Shown here: positions 1 through 12,041 of the stretch, piece after piece
How the letters are laid out: every line of letters starts with the position of its first letter
Position numbering within the stretch: the stretch's first letter is position 1
DNA from: Neoarius graeffei
Taxonomy: Eukaryota > Chordata > Actinopteri > Siluriformes > Ariidae
Direction: 5' to 3'
Assembly (NCBI RefSeq): GCF_027579695.1
Contig: NC_083577.1
Coordinates: forward strand, 66,906,241 to 66,970,240
Length of the DNA: 64,000 nucleotides
Notes under the pieces: generated by a model
The model's database searches: none
What the model saw: the letters and a program-made list of their open reading frames with translations, nothing else
What the model was told of the DNA's origin: nothing
Made by a program: the position numbers and the translations under genes

Positions 1-393
1 TGCAATGCTCTTTAGGTTTATGTTCATTACTCTGTGTCCAAAAGCAAAACAAAGACAGCCCAGTCTGCACTAATGTCACCTCATTTTCTCCCTAAATACA
101 ACCTTCTGTCCCTCAATGAGCACCTAATTATCTCCCCCAAAAAATCCTATTTACTTTAATTAGTTTCCCCAATCCATGTTATGTCTTTTTCCTTCTAAAT
201 AATTCACCATAGAACCTTGCAGTTCTGCCCAGAATAGACAACGACTAAAACAGAATGAGTCTCAACACCTTGAGCAGAACAGAATGGTACACATGCACTT
301 ACACTCTCTTTTAGGGTCCATTAGGGTCCATCGAAATGTTTTCCTTCAGACCTCAGAAAAACAGTACCAGACCTAGTGGTGTTAAATGGGGCT

Positions 394-447
<54 letters not shown>

Positions 448-1448
448 GGTTTGGGGGGGTGTATATGCATGTCTGTGTGGTATGTGGAACAGTCATGACA
501 TATGGTATGTACTGTAGATGTATGGCACGTGCACACAGAGCGAGCATTATGCAGACTTCTGGGGGAGTTTTATTTATGTACACCCCTGTAACTCATATTA
601 GTATATTAAACATATATTTCATGACCTGGAAATAAATTTTCTATGTAGTCACAATTATTTTAGGCTACTCTAAAGGCCTGCAAATATTTAAGGCAAACAA
701 AAATTTAACAGAAATTCTAACTTAAATATTTATCTTACCTGCGGATGGAAATGCATAGGCACTTCATAGTCTGATTTTAATTCAGTGTGCCACTGGGTTA
801 AGGTTTCTACATTTCTATGTGTTCTACAACCTAAGCCTGTGTAAGAGGGTTCTATTTACAGGAAAACCAGAGAGACAGACTAAAGAACAATTAATTAATT
901 ATCATTCTGATTTATCACCACAAATAGAATTTCTTAACTGTGTTTTACTGTTCTTTTTTTTCATCAGAAATTAGTAATGTTGATTTAAAAAAAAAAAGAA
1001 GAAAAAAAACCCAGAAGCCTACGTACAGTGCAAAATCTCTCAAAAGTGAATTACAGAGGTTCCAACATTGGTAACAAGAAAATCCTAGCAGGCAAACAGA
1101 ACAAAAGACCAACAGAATTTTACCACAAAAAGACTATGTTATTCGACAAGACGCCTATATATTTTTCTCTGGGCACTAAGCAACAGGAGACAATGACAAG
1201 GCAAATGTCCAGACTCAGGATACCACAGTCCCCACCCACTTACAGAAAGATGGAGCAAAGCAAAAGTATTCAGTAAGGCTGGGTTTACACTGGTTGATTT
1301 TTAATACAATTTTGTTGTCAGAATATTTGTGCATTCTTTGGTCATGGGTTGATGTCAGTGGTCTCAAAATGTATATTGTGATGGTCGATTTAGTGCCATT
1401 GCAACCAAAGACAGCTGACAGTTCTGGTAGTGTCAGACTTTTTTTTTT
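1..1448. other. Intergenic DNA, no gene seen
   Basis: AT-rich sequence without a supportable exon on either strand. It holds one perfect GA/TC microsatellite (about 396-446) and A/T-rich runs near 960-1015. The short reading frames crossing the GA tract are low-complexity artefacts. Confidence 0.6.
396..446. repeat. (GA)n microsatellite
   Basis: About 25 uninterrupted GA units, seen directly. Confidence 0.95.
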
Positions 1449-2535
1449 TTAACCCTTTGATGCAAAACATGGGTCAAAAGTGACCCGGCTGAGTTTTTAT
1501 CTTCTATATCTTTGCAATAAATTAATTCCATCATTCAGTATTCAAGGTATTCCTCAATTAACTTGTTTTTGATCATCATACATCCTTATTTTATTTTTTC
1601 CTTTCTTACTTTCTGAATAAAAACCCTTTTTGTATCACTACCCTTCTAATGCACAACATGGGTCAAAAATGACCTGCATTCATTTTCCAGGTTATTTCAT
1701 GTATGGCTGAGTGTTTCTATGAGATACTTTTGAAATAAATTCATTTTGTCATTTACTTTTCCAAATATGCAGTAAATATCTTGTTTTTGTTTAGCACAAA
1801 TCATCATTTTTATTTTTCCTTTCTTAAGTTATGAACAAGCACAGCTTTTGTAATTCTACATCAAGTTTACACACATGGGTCAGAAATGACCCGCATGCAT
1901 TTACTACAGCATTTGGTGGGAACTGTGAATTGTGCTTGTGTCAGACATTTCACAGCTCAGCACAGCGCCCTTTGCCCATCGAATACATGTAAGTAATGTT
2001 TTTCAATTGTTCTCACATTACCTTAGAAAAAAATTGATTATGTTTAGGTTACCTTGAGAGTGAGTAGATTACTTGTCAGAAAGTTACAAGTAATTACTAT
2101 TAGCTACCTAGCTGTTGACATATTCTACTTTAGTTAGCTAATTTTATTGTAGTTGGCTTAGCTAACTACATAGTTAATAAATAAATAACTGGCCCCATTC
2201 ACTGCTAAAGTAATTACTTGAAACAAATTATTATTATAGTATTAAGACATTTAATTTTAAATCACACTTGGATGACCCATGTGTAGTAATATAAAAAGTA
2301 TTTTTGTTCATAAAGTAGGAAAGAAAAAATTAAATTAATGATTTGTGGTAATTAAAAACAATATATTTAAAGAATACTTGGAATATTCAATCATAAAATA
2401 AATTGATTTCAAAAGATAGAGCATAGAAAAACTCAGTCAGCATGAAATAACCTGGAAAATGAATGCGGGTCATTTTTGACCCATGTTGTGCATTAGAAGG
2501 GGTGTGCATATGTTTTGCATCAAAGGGTAAATTAA
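1449..2535. mobile_element. piggyBac-like non-autonomous element
   Basis: The left end reads TTAACCCTTTGATGC and the right end is its complement GCATCAAAGGGT followed a few bases later by TTAA, the target site typical of piggyBac. Next to each terminus lies a palindromic block built on ATGGGTCAAAAATGACCC. Further copies of this block occur at about 1655 and 1872, and in inverted orientation at about 2465, so the ends are iterated. No transposase frame is present inside. The superfamily call rests on the TTAA and CCCTTTG termini and is an inference. Confidence 0.55.
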
Positions 2536-2546
2536 AGTCTCAGATA

Positions 2547-3056
2547 CCCCTTTTCCACCAAATCAGTTCCAGGGCTGGTTCGGGGCCAGTGCTGGTGCTG
2601 GTTCACAACTCGTTCAACTTGTGAGCCAGCTAGGAACCAATTTGCTTTTCCATAGCTCAGGGTGCTAAGGGAAGCCACGTCATTACGTCACTGTATACGT
2701 CAGTTACGTCGCTGTGTTTGCATAAACCTTGGCGCGAACATCGAAGCAACAACAACACGGAGAAGAAGAAGCAGCAACAATAACAACAACAATAATGGAT
2801 GACTTCGCGTTTGTATAGCTGCTGCTTCTCGTCGCTTAAAAATGGCGACCTTTCGCAGTCTTGCTATTGTTGTTGGTCTTAACAACTCCGCTGACGTAAG
2901 CGGTTCTTTCCTCTGGCCCAGCAAAGAGCTGGTGCTAGCCTGGAACCAGTTTTTCTGGCCTCAGAGCCAGTTCTTTGTCAGTGGAAACAGAAAACCCGGT
3001 TCCAAACTAAGCACTGGCCCCGAACCAGCCCTGGAACTGCTTTGGTGGAAAAGGGG
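2547..3056. mobile_element. TIR element (MITE), about 510 bp
   Basis: Long terminal inverted repeats of about 45 bp start CCCCTTTTCCACCAAA on the left and end TTTGGTGGAAAAGGGG on the right, followed inward by a shared block on CAGTTCCAGGGCTGG. The inner part has a second inverted pairing around GAACCAGT/ACTGGTTC-type words. No protein is encoded and no convincing target duplication is visible, so the superfamily is left open. Confidence 0.6.
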
Positions 3057-3277
3057 CATGATTGTGGCCTTAGTCTTGGGTATGACTTTAAACTGCAACC
3101 GGTGGTGAGTCTCAGGTCCAGGAGGACTTGAGTACTGGGGAAAGTGGAGTCACCCCTTAGTCATTGTTGCTCCCAGGTCCGCTCTGACCCAGAGTGGTAG
3201 CATCTGCCTGGGTTCCAGCTATGGGTTAAATATCACATCACCTATAAGGCGCTGGCAGCAGGACACTTTTCGGTACA

Positions 3278-4040
3278 ATGTGGCAGATGAACCCAACAGG
3301 GTCAATGGCACACCACCTGATGGCATGCGGAACAGTCACTCAAATGGCCAACGGATGGTATCGCTCAGCAAGTCAGTTGTCACTGCGGGGCAACTTCCAT
3401 ACCCGTCAGGTCTGTGGCACTTTTGTACACCACTTGGCATCAGGTCTGGAGGTCCAGAGAGACAACATGATGAGGGCACGACATCATTTGTCTTACCTTA
3501 CTGTACAAGGCGCTTCATTAGGAAAGGAGAAAGAAGGCGTCGTGGCCCATCTGCGTTTCTGCGCATCCTAATGAAGCAGTCATCATCGATAGCGATGGAC
3601 AGCAGGAGACAGAGTGTGGCCATTGCTACAACTCCCATTGGATGAAGGTATAGACGCACAATGTGGCAGATGAACCCAACAGGGTCAATGGCACACCACC
3701 TGATGGCATGCGGAAGAGTCACTCAAATGGCCAACAGATGACATCACTCGGCAAATCAGTTGTCACCGCGGGGCAACTTCCATACCTGTCAGGTCTGTGG
3801 CACTTTTGTGCACCACTTGGCATTAGGTCTGGAGGTCCAGAGAGACAACACGATGGGGGCACAACATTGTTTGTCTTACCTTACTGTGCAAGGCGCTTCA
3901 TTAGGAAAGGAGAAAGAAGGCATTGCGGCCCATCTGCGTTTCTGCGCATCCTAATGAAGCAGTCATCATCACTAGCGATGGACAGCCAGTGACAGTGTGT
4001 GGCCATTGCTACAACACCCGTTGGATGAGGGTATAGACGC
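3278..4040. repeat. 383-bp tandem duplication
   Basis: Two adjacent copies (3278-3660 and 3661-about 4040) begin with ATGTGGCAGATGAACCC and end near GTATAGACGCACAA. They are about 90-95% identical. Open frames of about 100-120 codons run through both copies but have no recognisable domain, and the frame is not kept at the copy junction. I therefore treat this as a non-coding tandem duplication. Confidence 0.75.
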
Positions 4041-4626
4041 ACAAAACTTATGTGCTTTTTTTTAGTGATTTTTCCTTTTTTACAACTTTGCACTGCTTTT
4101 ATTATTATTTGTTCTTGTACTATTATCATTGTTGTTATTATATATTCTCTTCTGTATTTATTCCAGCTGTAATTCTGTGGTGCCTCAGCTCTGAGCTATA
4201 AGCCTAGCTAGGCTATGTTTTTAAGTTTATTACTAACTATGCCTGTAAAGCACTTTGGGTCAACTCCTGTTGTTTTTTTAAATGTACTATATAAATAAAT
4301 TGACTTGAATTGACTTGACAAAACTTATGGGACAGCTACTACTACAGTAGTGGTAATGGATCAAATCATGCTGACTAATGACATACACAGGACACAGTAA
4401 CTGTCTTAAAATCATCATCTTGTATCTTTGCACTGAGCAAATTTATTTACAGTCTGACTGCTGCTTTACAGTGGTCCATGAAAGTTTGTGAATCTTTTAG
4501 AATTTTCTATATTTCTGCATAAATATAACCTAAAACATCATCAGATTTTCAAACAAGTCCTAAAAGTAGATAAAGAGAACCCAGTTAAACAAATGAGACA
4601 AAAATATTATACTTGGTCATTTATTT

Positions 4627-5005
4627 CATCTCATCTCATCTCATTATCTCTAGCCGCTTTATCCTTCTACAGGGTCACAGGCAAGCTGGAGCCTATCCCA
4701 GCTGACTACGGGCGAAAGGCGGGGTACACCCTGGACAAGTCGCCAGGTCATCACAGGGCTGACACATAGACACAGACAACCATTCACACTCACATTCACA
4801 CCTACGGTCAATTTAGAGTCACCAGTTAACCTAACCTGCATGTCTTTGGACTGTGGGGGAAACCGGAGCACCCGGAGGAAACCCACGCGGACACGGGGAG
4901 AACATGCAAACTCCGCACAGAAAGGCCCTCGCCGGCTATGGGGCTCGAACCCAGGACCTTCTTGCTGTGAGGCGACAGCGCTAACCACTACACCACCGTG
5001 CCGCC
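4627..5005 (-). mobile_element. V-SINE (DANA/Mermaid-like), inserted in Tc1 copy A
   Basis: Full-length tRNA-derived SINE in reverse orientation. On the minus strand the head carries a pol III A box (TGGTGTAGTGG) and a B box (GGTTCGAGCCC). It is followed by the conserved V-domain containing CCGGTTTCCCCCACAGTCC, then the tail GCTAGAGATAATGAGATGAG. A perfect 12-bp target duplication, GGTCATTTATTT, flanks it (4615-4626 and 5006-5017). It is younger than the Tc1 copy it interrupts. Confidence 0.93.
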
Positions 5006-5226
5006 GGTCATTTATTTATTGAGGAAAATGATCCAATATTACGTATCTGTGAGTGGCAAAAGTATGTGAACCTCTAGGATTAGCAGTTAATTTGAAGGTG
5101 AAATTAGAGTCAGGTGTTTTCAATCAATGGGATGACAATCAGGTGTGAGTGGGCACCCTGTTTCATTTAAAGAACAGGGATCTATCAAAGTCTGATCTTC
5201 ACAACACATGTTTGTGGAAGTGTATC

Positions 5227-6249
5227 ATCGCATGAACAAAGGAGATTTCTGAAGACCTCAGAAAAAGTGTTGTTGATGCTCATCAGGCTGGAAAAGGTTA
5301 CAAAACCATCTCTAAAGAGTTTGGACTCCACCAATCCACAGTCAGACAGATTGTGTACAAATGGAGGAAATTCAAGACCATTGTTACCCTCCCCAGGAGT
5401 GGTCGACCAACAAAGATCACTCCAAGAGCAAGGCGTGTAATAGTCGGTGAGGTCACAAAGGACCCCAAGGTAACTTCTAAGCAACTGAAGGCCTCTCTCA
5501 CATTGGCTAATTGGTTCATGAGTCCACCATCAGGAGAACACTGAACAATAATGGTGTGCATGGCAGGGTTGCAAGGAGAAAGCCACTGCTCTCCAAAAAA
5601 AACATTGCTGCTCATCTGCAGCTTGCTAAAGATCACATGGACAAGCCAGAAGGCTACTGGAAAAATGTTTTGTGGATAGATGAGACCAAAATAGAACTTT
5701 TTGGTTTAAATGAAAAGCATTGTGTTTGGAGAAAGGAAAACACTGCATTCCAGCATAAGAACCTTATCCCATCTGTAGGATACCATGGTGGTGGTAGTAT
5801 CATGGTTTGGGGCTGTTTTGCTGCATCTGGGCCAGGACGGCTTGCCATCATTGATGGAACAATGAATTCTGAATTATACCAGCGAATTCTAAAGAAAAAT
5901 GTCAGGACATCTGTCCATGAACTGAATCTCAAGAGAAGGTGGGTCCTGCAGCAAGACAACGACCCTAAGTACACAAGTCGTTCTACCAAAGAATGGTTAA
6001 AGAAGAATAAAGTTAATGTTTTGGAATGGCCACGTCAAAGTCCTGACCTTAATACAATCGAAATGTTGTGGAAGGACCTGAAGCAAGCCATTCATGTGAG
6101 GAAACCCACCAAAAATCCAGAGTTGAAGCTGTTCTGTATGGAAGGAATGGGCTAAAATTCCTCCAAGCCGGTGTGCAGGACTGATCAACAGTTACCAAAA
6201 ATGTTTAGTTGCAGTTATTGCTGCACGAGGGGGTCACACCAGATACTGA
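5227..6249 (+). pseudogene. Tc1 transposase, broken (copy A)
   Basis: Relic of a roughly 340-residue Tc1 transposase (paired-like HTH DNA-binding domain, then DD34E nuclease), recognised from homology to copies B-D. The start codon site reads ATC, codon 3 is TGA, a 4-bp deletion near 5505 shifts the frame, and an extra base near 6143 shifts it again. The catalytic region is still readable: first Asp in [11 protein letters not shown], second Asp in QQDNDPKYTS, Glu in NTIEMLWKD. It cannot make a full protein. Confidence 0.93.
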
Positions 6250-6471
6250 AAGCAAAGGTTCACATACTTTTGCCACTCACAGATATGTTATATTGGGTCA
6301 CTTTCCTCAATAAATAAATGACCAAGTATAATACTTTTGTCTCATTTGTTTAACTGGGTTCTCTTTATCTACTTTTAGGACTTGTGTGAAAATCTGATGA
6401 TGTTTTAGGTCATATTTATGCAGAAATATAGAAAATTCTAAAGGGTTCACAAACTTTCAAGCACCACTGTA

Positions 6472-9350
6472 TCTTAAAAAGCAGAAGACATTAGGTTTTC
6501 AGCTCTCTCCCCATCTATCACTGTCAAGAATTCTTAATTCTACGGCTAAACTGTAGATGTTGGCACTTATAATGGAATTATAATGCATATAGGAATGGAT
6601 TATTTACCCATCCCTACTCTTTCTTCATGTTTGCCACTTCACATTCACAGTAATTATGATCGCTAGTCTTTAATTAGAGCATGTGTGTGTAAACAATTGG
6701 GGTGGAGTGCAAGAAAATGAAAAGAATGAAAACATTAGCCAGAATTCACAGTACCCAAATGCCCAGTGCTGTGATTCACAAATAACTGTATCCATGGTGA
6801 TCTTCTGGTACTGAGTAAAAGAATAAATGACATCATAGGTGAAGAATAGCCCACACTTTTGGCTTTCTCATCGGCAAATTCCAAGGCCAGCTGTCATGAG
6901 AGAGAGCCTGCCAGCTCCAGCAGTGCAAAATACATTTCATTACCCATACTCCCCTCAAACACCTGAAGTTTCACACACTGGACTGGTATAAGTGATGGAA
7001 CAGGCACGATAGTTAATCTATCTTGATTTGAGGAAACTCAGTCATCAAAAGCCATTACCATGGAAGCAGCACTGACAGAGGAGTGTGTGTGTGGGGTAGT
7101 GCAGCACAGATGTACTTGAAGGACTAAGGCCAGGTTGGATTTCCACACAGTTTTACCACACACTTTCACCACAGTCAGCATTAGGCAGCAGTTCCAGAGG
7201 CACCAAAGCTCTGCACCCATATTACACAATCATCTCCCTGCAATTAGGGCATTAGAAAATCCCTTTGTCCTACTAGAAGTCCCCTGACAATGAACATCAG
7301 ATATTTCTAGAAGCAAAAGTATGCTCTTATTAAAAAAAAACCAAACCAAACAAAAAAAAAAAGCTACCCATAAATAGAAAAAAAAATTCTCCACCTCACT
7401 TTGAATGACACTGGACCGACAATGGTAGAGATGCACAGATAGAGAAGGAAAGAAAGCAAAAGAGAGGTTGCACGAAAAGAGTGACCTATGTCTGACATCA
7501 GATATAATCAACAATCCATTTGCCAAACAGCAAAACTATAATAGCATTTCTAGTATTTCTGGATAAACTTCATGAACAGAGTGACAGCCGTTTGAAAGCC
7601 ACACCCAGAGAAAACACTTCCAGCTACTGAACTGCTGACGGCTTCCTTCATTCTCAGCAAACTGAACCAGAGCACTAATTTCAAACATACTGCCTTGCAT
7701 TCATGACCATAGACACTGAACTATTCAGCCAACTTCAGCATCATACTTCTGTACTTATATCTTCTTCATATAGCTAACACATCCTGTGGCTTCTTGGTTC
7801 TGTTGGAATGTTAAAGATATTATCTGTCTTATGTGATTTGCCTGAATAAACAAGCGGTGGTGCAATTCCCAACCATCTCTGAAGAAATGATTCTTGATTA
7901 GATAAGACATGCACCTTTAAAGCTTATGTAAGGGTTGATTTCCTGATAGAATATTCACACAAATTAGAAGAACTATAATGTATGTAATACGATGATTCCT
8001 GACTCTCTTCCCTATGGTCTGTTTCCCACGATCTGCTCTGCTTTGGGGCAGGAAACAGGGTTAAAGGTTGTGTAAAAGCCTGCAAGAACCGGGATGTTTG
8101 GCTAATTAAAGCTAGAAAGTCACAAACAGCGATATAACCAGATAATACTGCACAACAAACATGCATGCCACTTTAAAGAGTCATCTTTGAATACACTTGA
8201 CCTCACTGACAAGTAACGTGTGTGTGTGGGGGGGGGGGGGTATGTTGGTAGGTGTGTGTGTGCTTGAAACAGAAAGAGACAGACATGGGGGTAGCAGACA
8301 AAGAAACTAATTTACAGTTTACAGATTATAATGGTATAACTGAATCTCTACTCTAGTAATTTCGTTCCATTTTGTGGTGCTTTATTCCTTTAGCCCTTAA
8401 TCCTCAAAATGAAACATCTATTATGTAAATACCTGAAGTATATCATTGCAGTGTTGTTTCTTTAAAGCAGACAGAATGCACTTCACATTGAATGTCTGTT
8501 GCCAGGTTGGAAATGGATGGTTCTGGACAATTAAGTGTTGAAACAAAGACAGATACAGTAAATACTGAATCATCCATTTAGAAAGTCTATTAAAATTTCC
8601 ACTGTAGAAAGCTGGAGTTGCACTCTAGAAGTGCACTGGATTAAAAAAAAAATCATATTGCGATTATAATGCTATACACTGTGACTGCATGTTTAATTTG
8701 CTTTACAATATATCAAAAGAAGCTCACAAATCTTTGCTACATCATGGCTATTGATGGACCTGTACTAACCGCATAAATCCCAGCTTCCTATGTAGTTATT
8801 CCTCATGCTATTATCAGTAATAACTACTATTAGTTATCCAGTATCTACAGTGAAACTAACAGCAAAAGGATGTAATATTAAAAGTGAGAAATGCAAGGTT
8901 AGATCCACTGAATGGTCCTGTGAATTTAGGGGATAATTTTATAACCCAATCATCAAAACACCACAAAACACTGAAAAATCTGTATTGCAAAGGCCAACAA
9001 TGTGATAACACTGGCCCCATGGTAATTTTATTTCTGCTCCACATGACCAAGATGAAAGTCTGCAGACAGTGGGAAGGAAGATGGTAACTAGCAAGTTTCG
9101 TGAGAGAACACAGAAGCATACCATTCCCTGTCCTCACTTGAACATAACAAACAAGCACTGGTCAGACTCAGTATTTATTATTTGGAAGCATAACGTTAGA
9201 TTTCTGTGGTACAATATAAGCTACCATTCGCTAATTGTACTGAATTTGTAACACTAGCATAGTTCATAAGCCTACTGTTACATTGTTACAAAGGATGTTA
9301 TGCTACAATTTTTACTTATTTATTTCTATTCTTGTGTGTGTGTATGTTTT
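6472..9350. other. About 2.9 kb without recognised genes
   Basis: AT-rich DNA with no convincing exon and no recognised transposon. Open stretches of 60-100 codons on the minus strand lack domains or splice context. A G-run flanked by GT repeats lies at about 8217-8262. This may be intron of the minus-strand gene that starts near 11.6 kb, but nothing in the sequence proves it. Confidence 0.45.
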
Positions 9351-9466
9351 ATATACTACCGAGGACCAAATGTCCCCACAAGGATAGCAAAATCTGACAA
9401 TTTCAACCTTGTGGGGACATTTGGTTGGTCCCCACAAGGAAACTGCTGTTGTGTGGTGTGTTTTTT

Positions 9467-9467
<1 letters not shown>

Positions 9468-9558
<91 letters not shown>

Positions 9559-9559
9559 A
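9468..9559. repeat. (GATA)n microsatellite, unit 1
   Basis: About 23 GATA/TAGA units, seen directly, in the first copy of the 345-bp tandem repeat. Confidence 0.97.
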
Positions 9560-9822
9560 GAGCCAAAAAAGTTTCCTTTTCATTACTGAGGTTAAGGTTA
9601 GGTTTAGGTGCAGGCACAGCATGACTTAAATGTAATAATAATTGCGTCAGTGGAAGGAAGGTCCTCACAAGGATAGTGAGACAAACGTGTGTGTTTTTAT
9701 ATACCACTGAGGACTAAATGTCCCCGCAAGGATAGCAAAATCTGACAATTTCAACCTTGTGGGGGCATTTGGTTGGTCCCCACAAGGAAACTGCTGTTGT
9801 GTGGTGTGTTTTTTTTTAATTT

Positions 9823-9824
<2 letters not shown>

Positions 9825-9904
<80 letters not shown>

Positions 9905-9911
9905 TGATTGA
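9825..9911. repeat. (GATA)n microsatellite, unit 2
   Basis: About 19 GATA units ending in GATT variants, in the second copy of the tandem repeat. Confidence 0.97.
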
Positions 9912-10186
9912 TTTACTGAGGTTAGGGTTAGGTTTAGATGCAGGCACAGCATTAATTAGCTGCAATAATAATTACATCAATGGAAGGAATGTCCTCACAA
10001 GGATAGTGAGACAAACGTGTGTGTGCGCACATGTTTTTATATACTACTGAGGACCAAATGTCCCCACAAGGATAGCAAAATCTGACAATTTTGACCTTGT
10101 GGGGACATTCGGATGGTCCCCACAAGGAAACTGCTGTTGTGTGGTGCTTTTTTTTTTAATTAAAAAAATAAATAAATAAAATAAAT

Positions 10187-10187
<1 letters not shown>

Positions 10188-10250
<63 letters not shown>
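10188..10250. repeat. (GATA)n microsatellite, unit 3
   Basis: About 15 GATA units preceded by an AAAT-rich stretch, in the third copy of the tandem repeat. Confidence 0.97.
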
Positions 10251-10251
<1 letters not shown>

Positions 10252-10870
10252 CCAAAAAGTTTCCTTTTCATTCCTGAGGTTAGGTTTAGGTGCAGGCACA
10301 GCATTAATTAACTGCAATAATAATTACATTAATGGAAGGAAGGTCCTCACAAGGATAGTGAGACAAACGTGTGTGTCACATATTTTGAGTAATGTTAAAC
10401 TTGTTCCCTTAACACGCACAATGTTTGGAATTACAATAAAGCTTCTTGAATTTGAAATGAAGCTTACATTAAGTATGACTTCTTTTTTTTGTAGCTTGCT
10501 AGATGACAAACAAATGTTGCATAGGTATGTCCCTACCCTGACCATACGCATATCAAGGTAGCTACAAGATGTCATTTTATATGGAGGTGGATTAGTATTT
10601 TGCTCCATTCTTCATTGTCACTCCAATAAAGTCAGTGGGTTTAATCGGGTCATGCCTTTGTAAACAACGGTGTGGTTAGATCCTGCTGTAGGGAGCTGAT
10701 TACCTGGCTCAGGTGTACTCGGAACTGAAAGAAAATATCCTAGCTGGGAGTGTCTGAGGACCGGATTGACCATTAAAAGCTGTGCATTAGATAGACAGAA
10801 TGGTAATAATGAGAATGAGTGAAAGATTGTAAATAGTAACCCCTGCTCAGTCCAGAAATCTGTAGCCTAC

Positions 10871-10963
10871 CGTTTGTGCGTGGTGCGGCTGTGCTGGGCG
10901 TCCTGACAAACCTCTCCATCCATTCCTTTGCTCGGCTGCATGCCTCTTACACAAACTTCCGGA
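10871..10963 (-). CDS. Candidate start-codon exon of an unrecognised minus-strand gene
   Basis: On the minus strand a strong acceptor with a pyrimidine tract (CCTTGTTTTTGTTTTGCAG) precedes this 93-bp segment, and a donor GTAGGC follows at 10870. The first ATG (10941-10939) opens a frame of 23 codons plus two bases, beginning MQPSKGMDGEVC and ending RTTHK, with no stop before the donor. The segment would follow the untranslated exon at 11210-11640. I do not recognise the product. The exon call rests on splice signals and the open frame only; no further exon was found to the left. Confidence 0.45.
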
Positions 10964-11209
10964 CTGCAAAACAAAAACAAGGCTGAAGCAAGGAAAGCAA
11001 GCTAACGCACGCACGCACACACATATACACGCACATATGCGCACTTGTGCGCGCGCTTCCTGACTGCGCACCTTCAGAGCTCACCTGGCAGGAACAGTGC
11101 GCTCAGTCTAGAACAAAGCCGCAGTGTTACTGCTGGGGAAAATATTCTAATGAGCACATCAGTGCTCTGTAATTAGCAAAGAAAATGTGTCACAAGTTAT
11201 GAAACTTAC

Positions 11210-11640
11210 CCGGCTCCTCTTTGATCCTCACCACGGTTCTCTACTCTCATCAGTCGCTCTCTCTCCGTTACAATGTCACTTCCATTCAGCACTTCCGCTC
11301 CTCGGCCCCGCTGCTTTCCACATCGTTTCCCACCCAAGCAAGCTGCGTCCCTTTGAAACTCAGAATCCTGTAACTCCTACCATTTTGGTTTCCCTCTCTC
11401 TTTCTCTAGCAGTCCTTCAACAGTCGCTCCTCTGTTTCAGATCCCCGCCTGCACACACACTTGCTCTTTAGCTCTGCAGTGGAAGACAGCACAGTACATA
11501 TTCCAGTCATGACACGATGGGGTCGAATGTGTGCCAATAAGCGCCCCCCTGCGCTCCTCAGCCCTCTCACACAGTCCGCAGCTTCTCAACGCGTCCACGA
11601 TGCGCATTGCGCTGGAACAGGGACCGGACAGTAATTTCCG
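11210..11640 (-). other. Candidate 5' untranslated first exon and promoter region, minus strand
   Basis: A near-consensus donor (GAGCCGG followed by GTAAGTTTC, minus strand) ends this block at 11210. The sequence upstream on the minus strand (11500-11640) is GC- and CpG-rich compared with the AT-rich surroundings, as expected for a vertebrate promoter. The block lacks a long open frame, which suits a 5' UTR. The 5' limit is a guess and no TATA box was identified. Confidence 0.4.
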
Positions 11641-11659
11641 CCCTAGCAAAAATGAACAG

Positions 11660-12041
11660 TGAATAATGTGCTGTGCTTAAAGCCCACGTACAACAAAGAC
11701 GATATGCAGGACACAGGGAGAATCCAGGAATATTTCTGCTAATATGTCATTGTGTCACTGCTTCTGGTTATCTTCACTGAATAAAGTTACTTATGCACAG
11801 TTCTTTGTGAAAAATCACTGCTTTTTCATCTTCTCTGAATGTTACAGGGAGCATCTCCAAATAAAAATTAACATATATACAATTTGCCTAAAAGTTGTGG
11901 TGTTTAGTCCATACGGTATGGACTAAACCTTATGGACCATACCTTAAAAGTTTCGTTAGAGCTACATGGGTTACTCAGCCGAGTTGCCCCGAACAAAGCT
12001 CTGGTGCATTTCTGGCCCAACAGCGACATCTTGTGGCCGGA
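11660..12041. other. Intergenic, no gene seen
   Basis: No exon or recognised repeat. A short imperfect palindrome on CCATACGGTATGG lies at about 11909-11942. Confidence 0.5.

Larger units (their letters stand above)
4467..6471 (+). mobile_element. Tc1-like transposon, copy A (family 1)
   Basis: TA-flanked element with termini CAGTGGTSCWTGAAAGTTTG and the complement. Each terminal inverted repeat is about 220 bp and has two direct-repeat-like words, an outer GTTTGTGAA type and an inner GTATGTGAACCTCTAG. This is the IR/DR layout of Sleeping Beauty-like Tc1 elements. A V-SINE (4627-5005) sits inside the left inverted repeat. The transposase is broken, so the copy is non-autonomous. Confidence 0.93.
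9351..10378. repeat. Tandem triplication of a 340-350 bp unit
   Basis: Three head-to-tail units start at 9351, 9699 and 10039 with ATATACYACYGAGGAC. Each carries a hairpin (AATGTCCCCACAAGG paired with CCTTGTGGGGACATT), a T-rich run, a GATA tract, a GGTTAGGTTTAG block and a closing CCTCACAAGGATAGTGAGAC. The hairpin sequence is common in fish genomes as an interspersed repeat. Here it has been amplified locally. Confidence 0.9.

Noticed and set aside
321-583. Reading frames across the GA tract
   Set aside because: They consist mainly of SL/LS repeats from a microsatellite.
3280-3992. Open frames of 100-120 codons in the 383-bp tandem duplication
   Set aside because: No domain, frame not kept between copies, no splice context.
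7038-8166. Minus-strand frames as exons of the gene starting near 11.6 kb
   Set aside because: No convincing acceptor/donor pair in a compatible phase and no recognisable domain.
9312-10304. YLSI repeat proteins
   Set aside because: Translations of GATA tracts.
9351-10378. Possible CRISPR-like array
   Set aside because: Units are 345-bp tandem duplications with microsatellites in a vertebrate genome; no short repeats with unique spacers.
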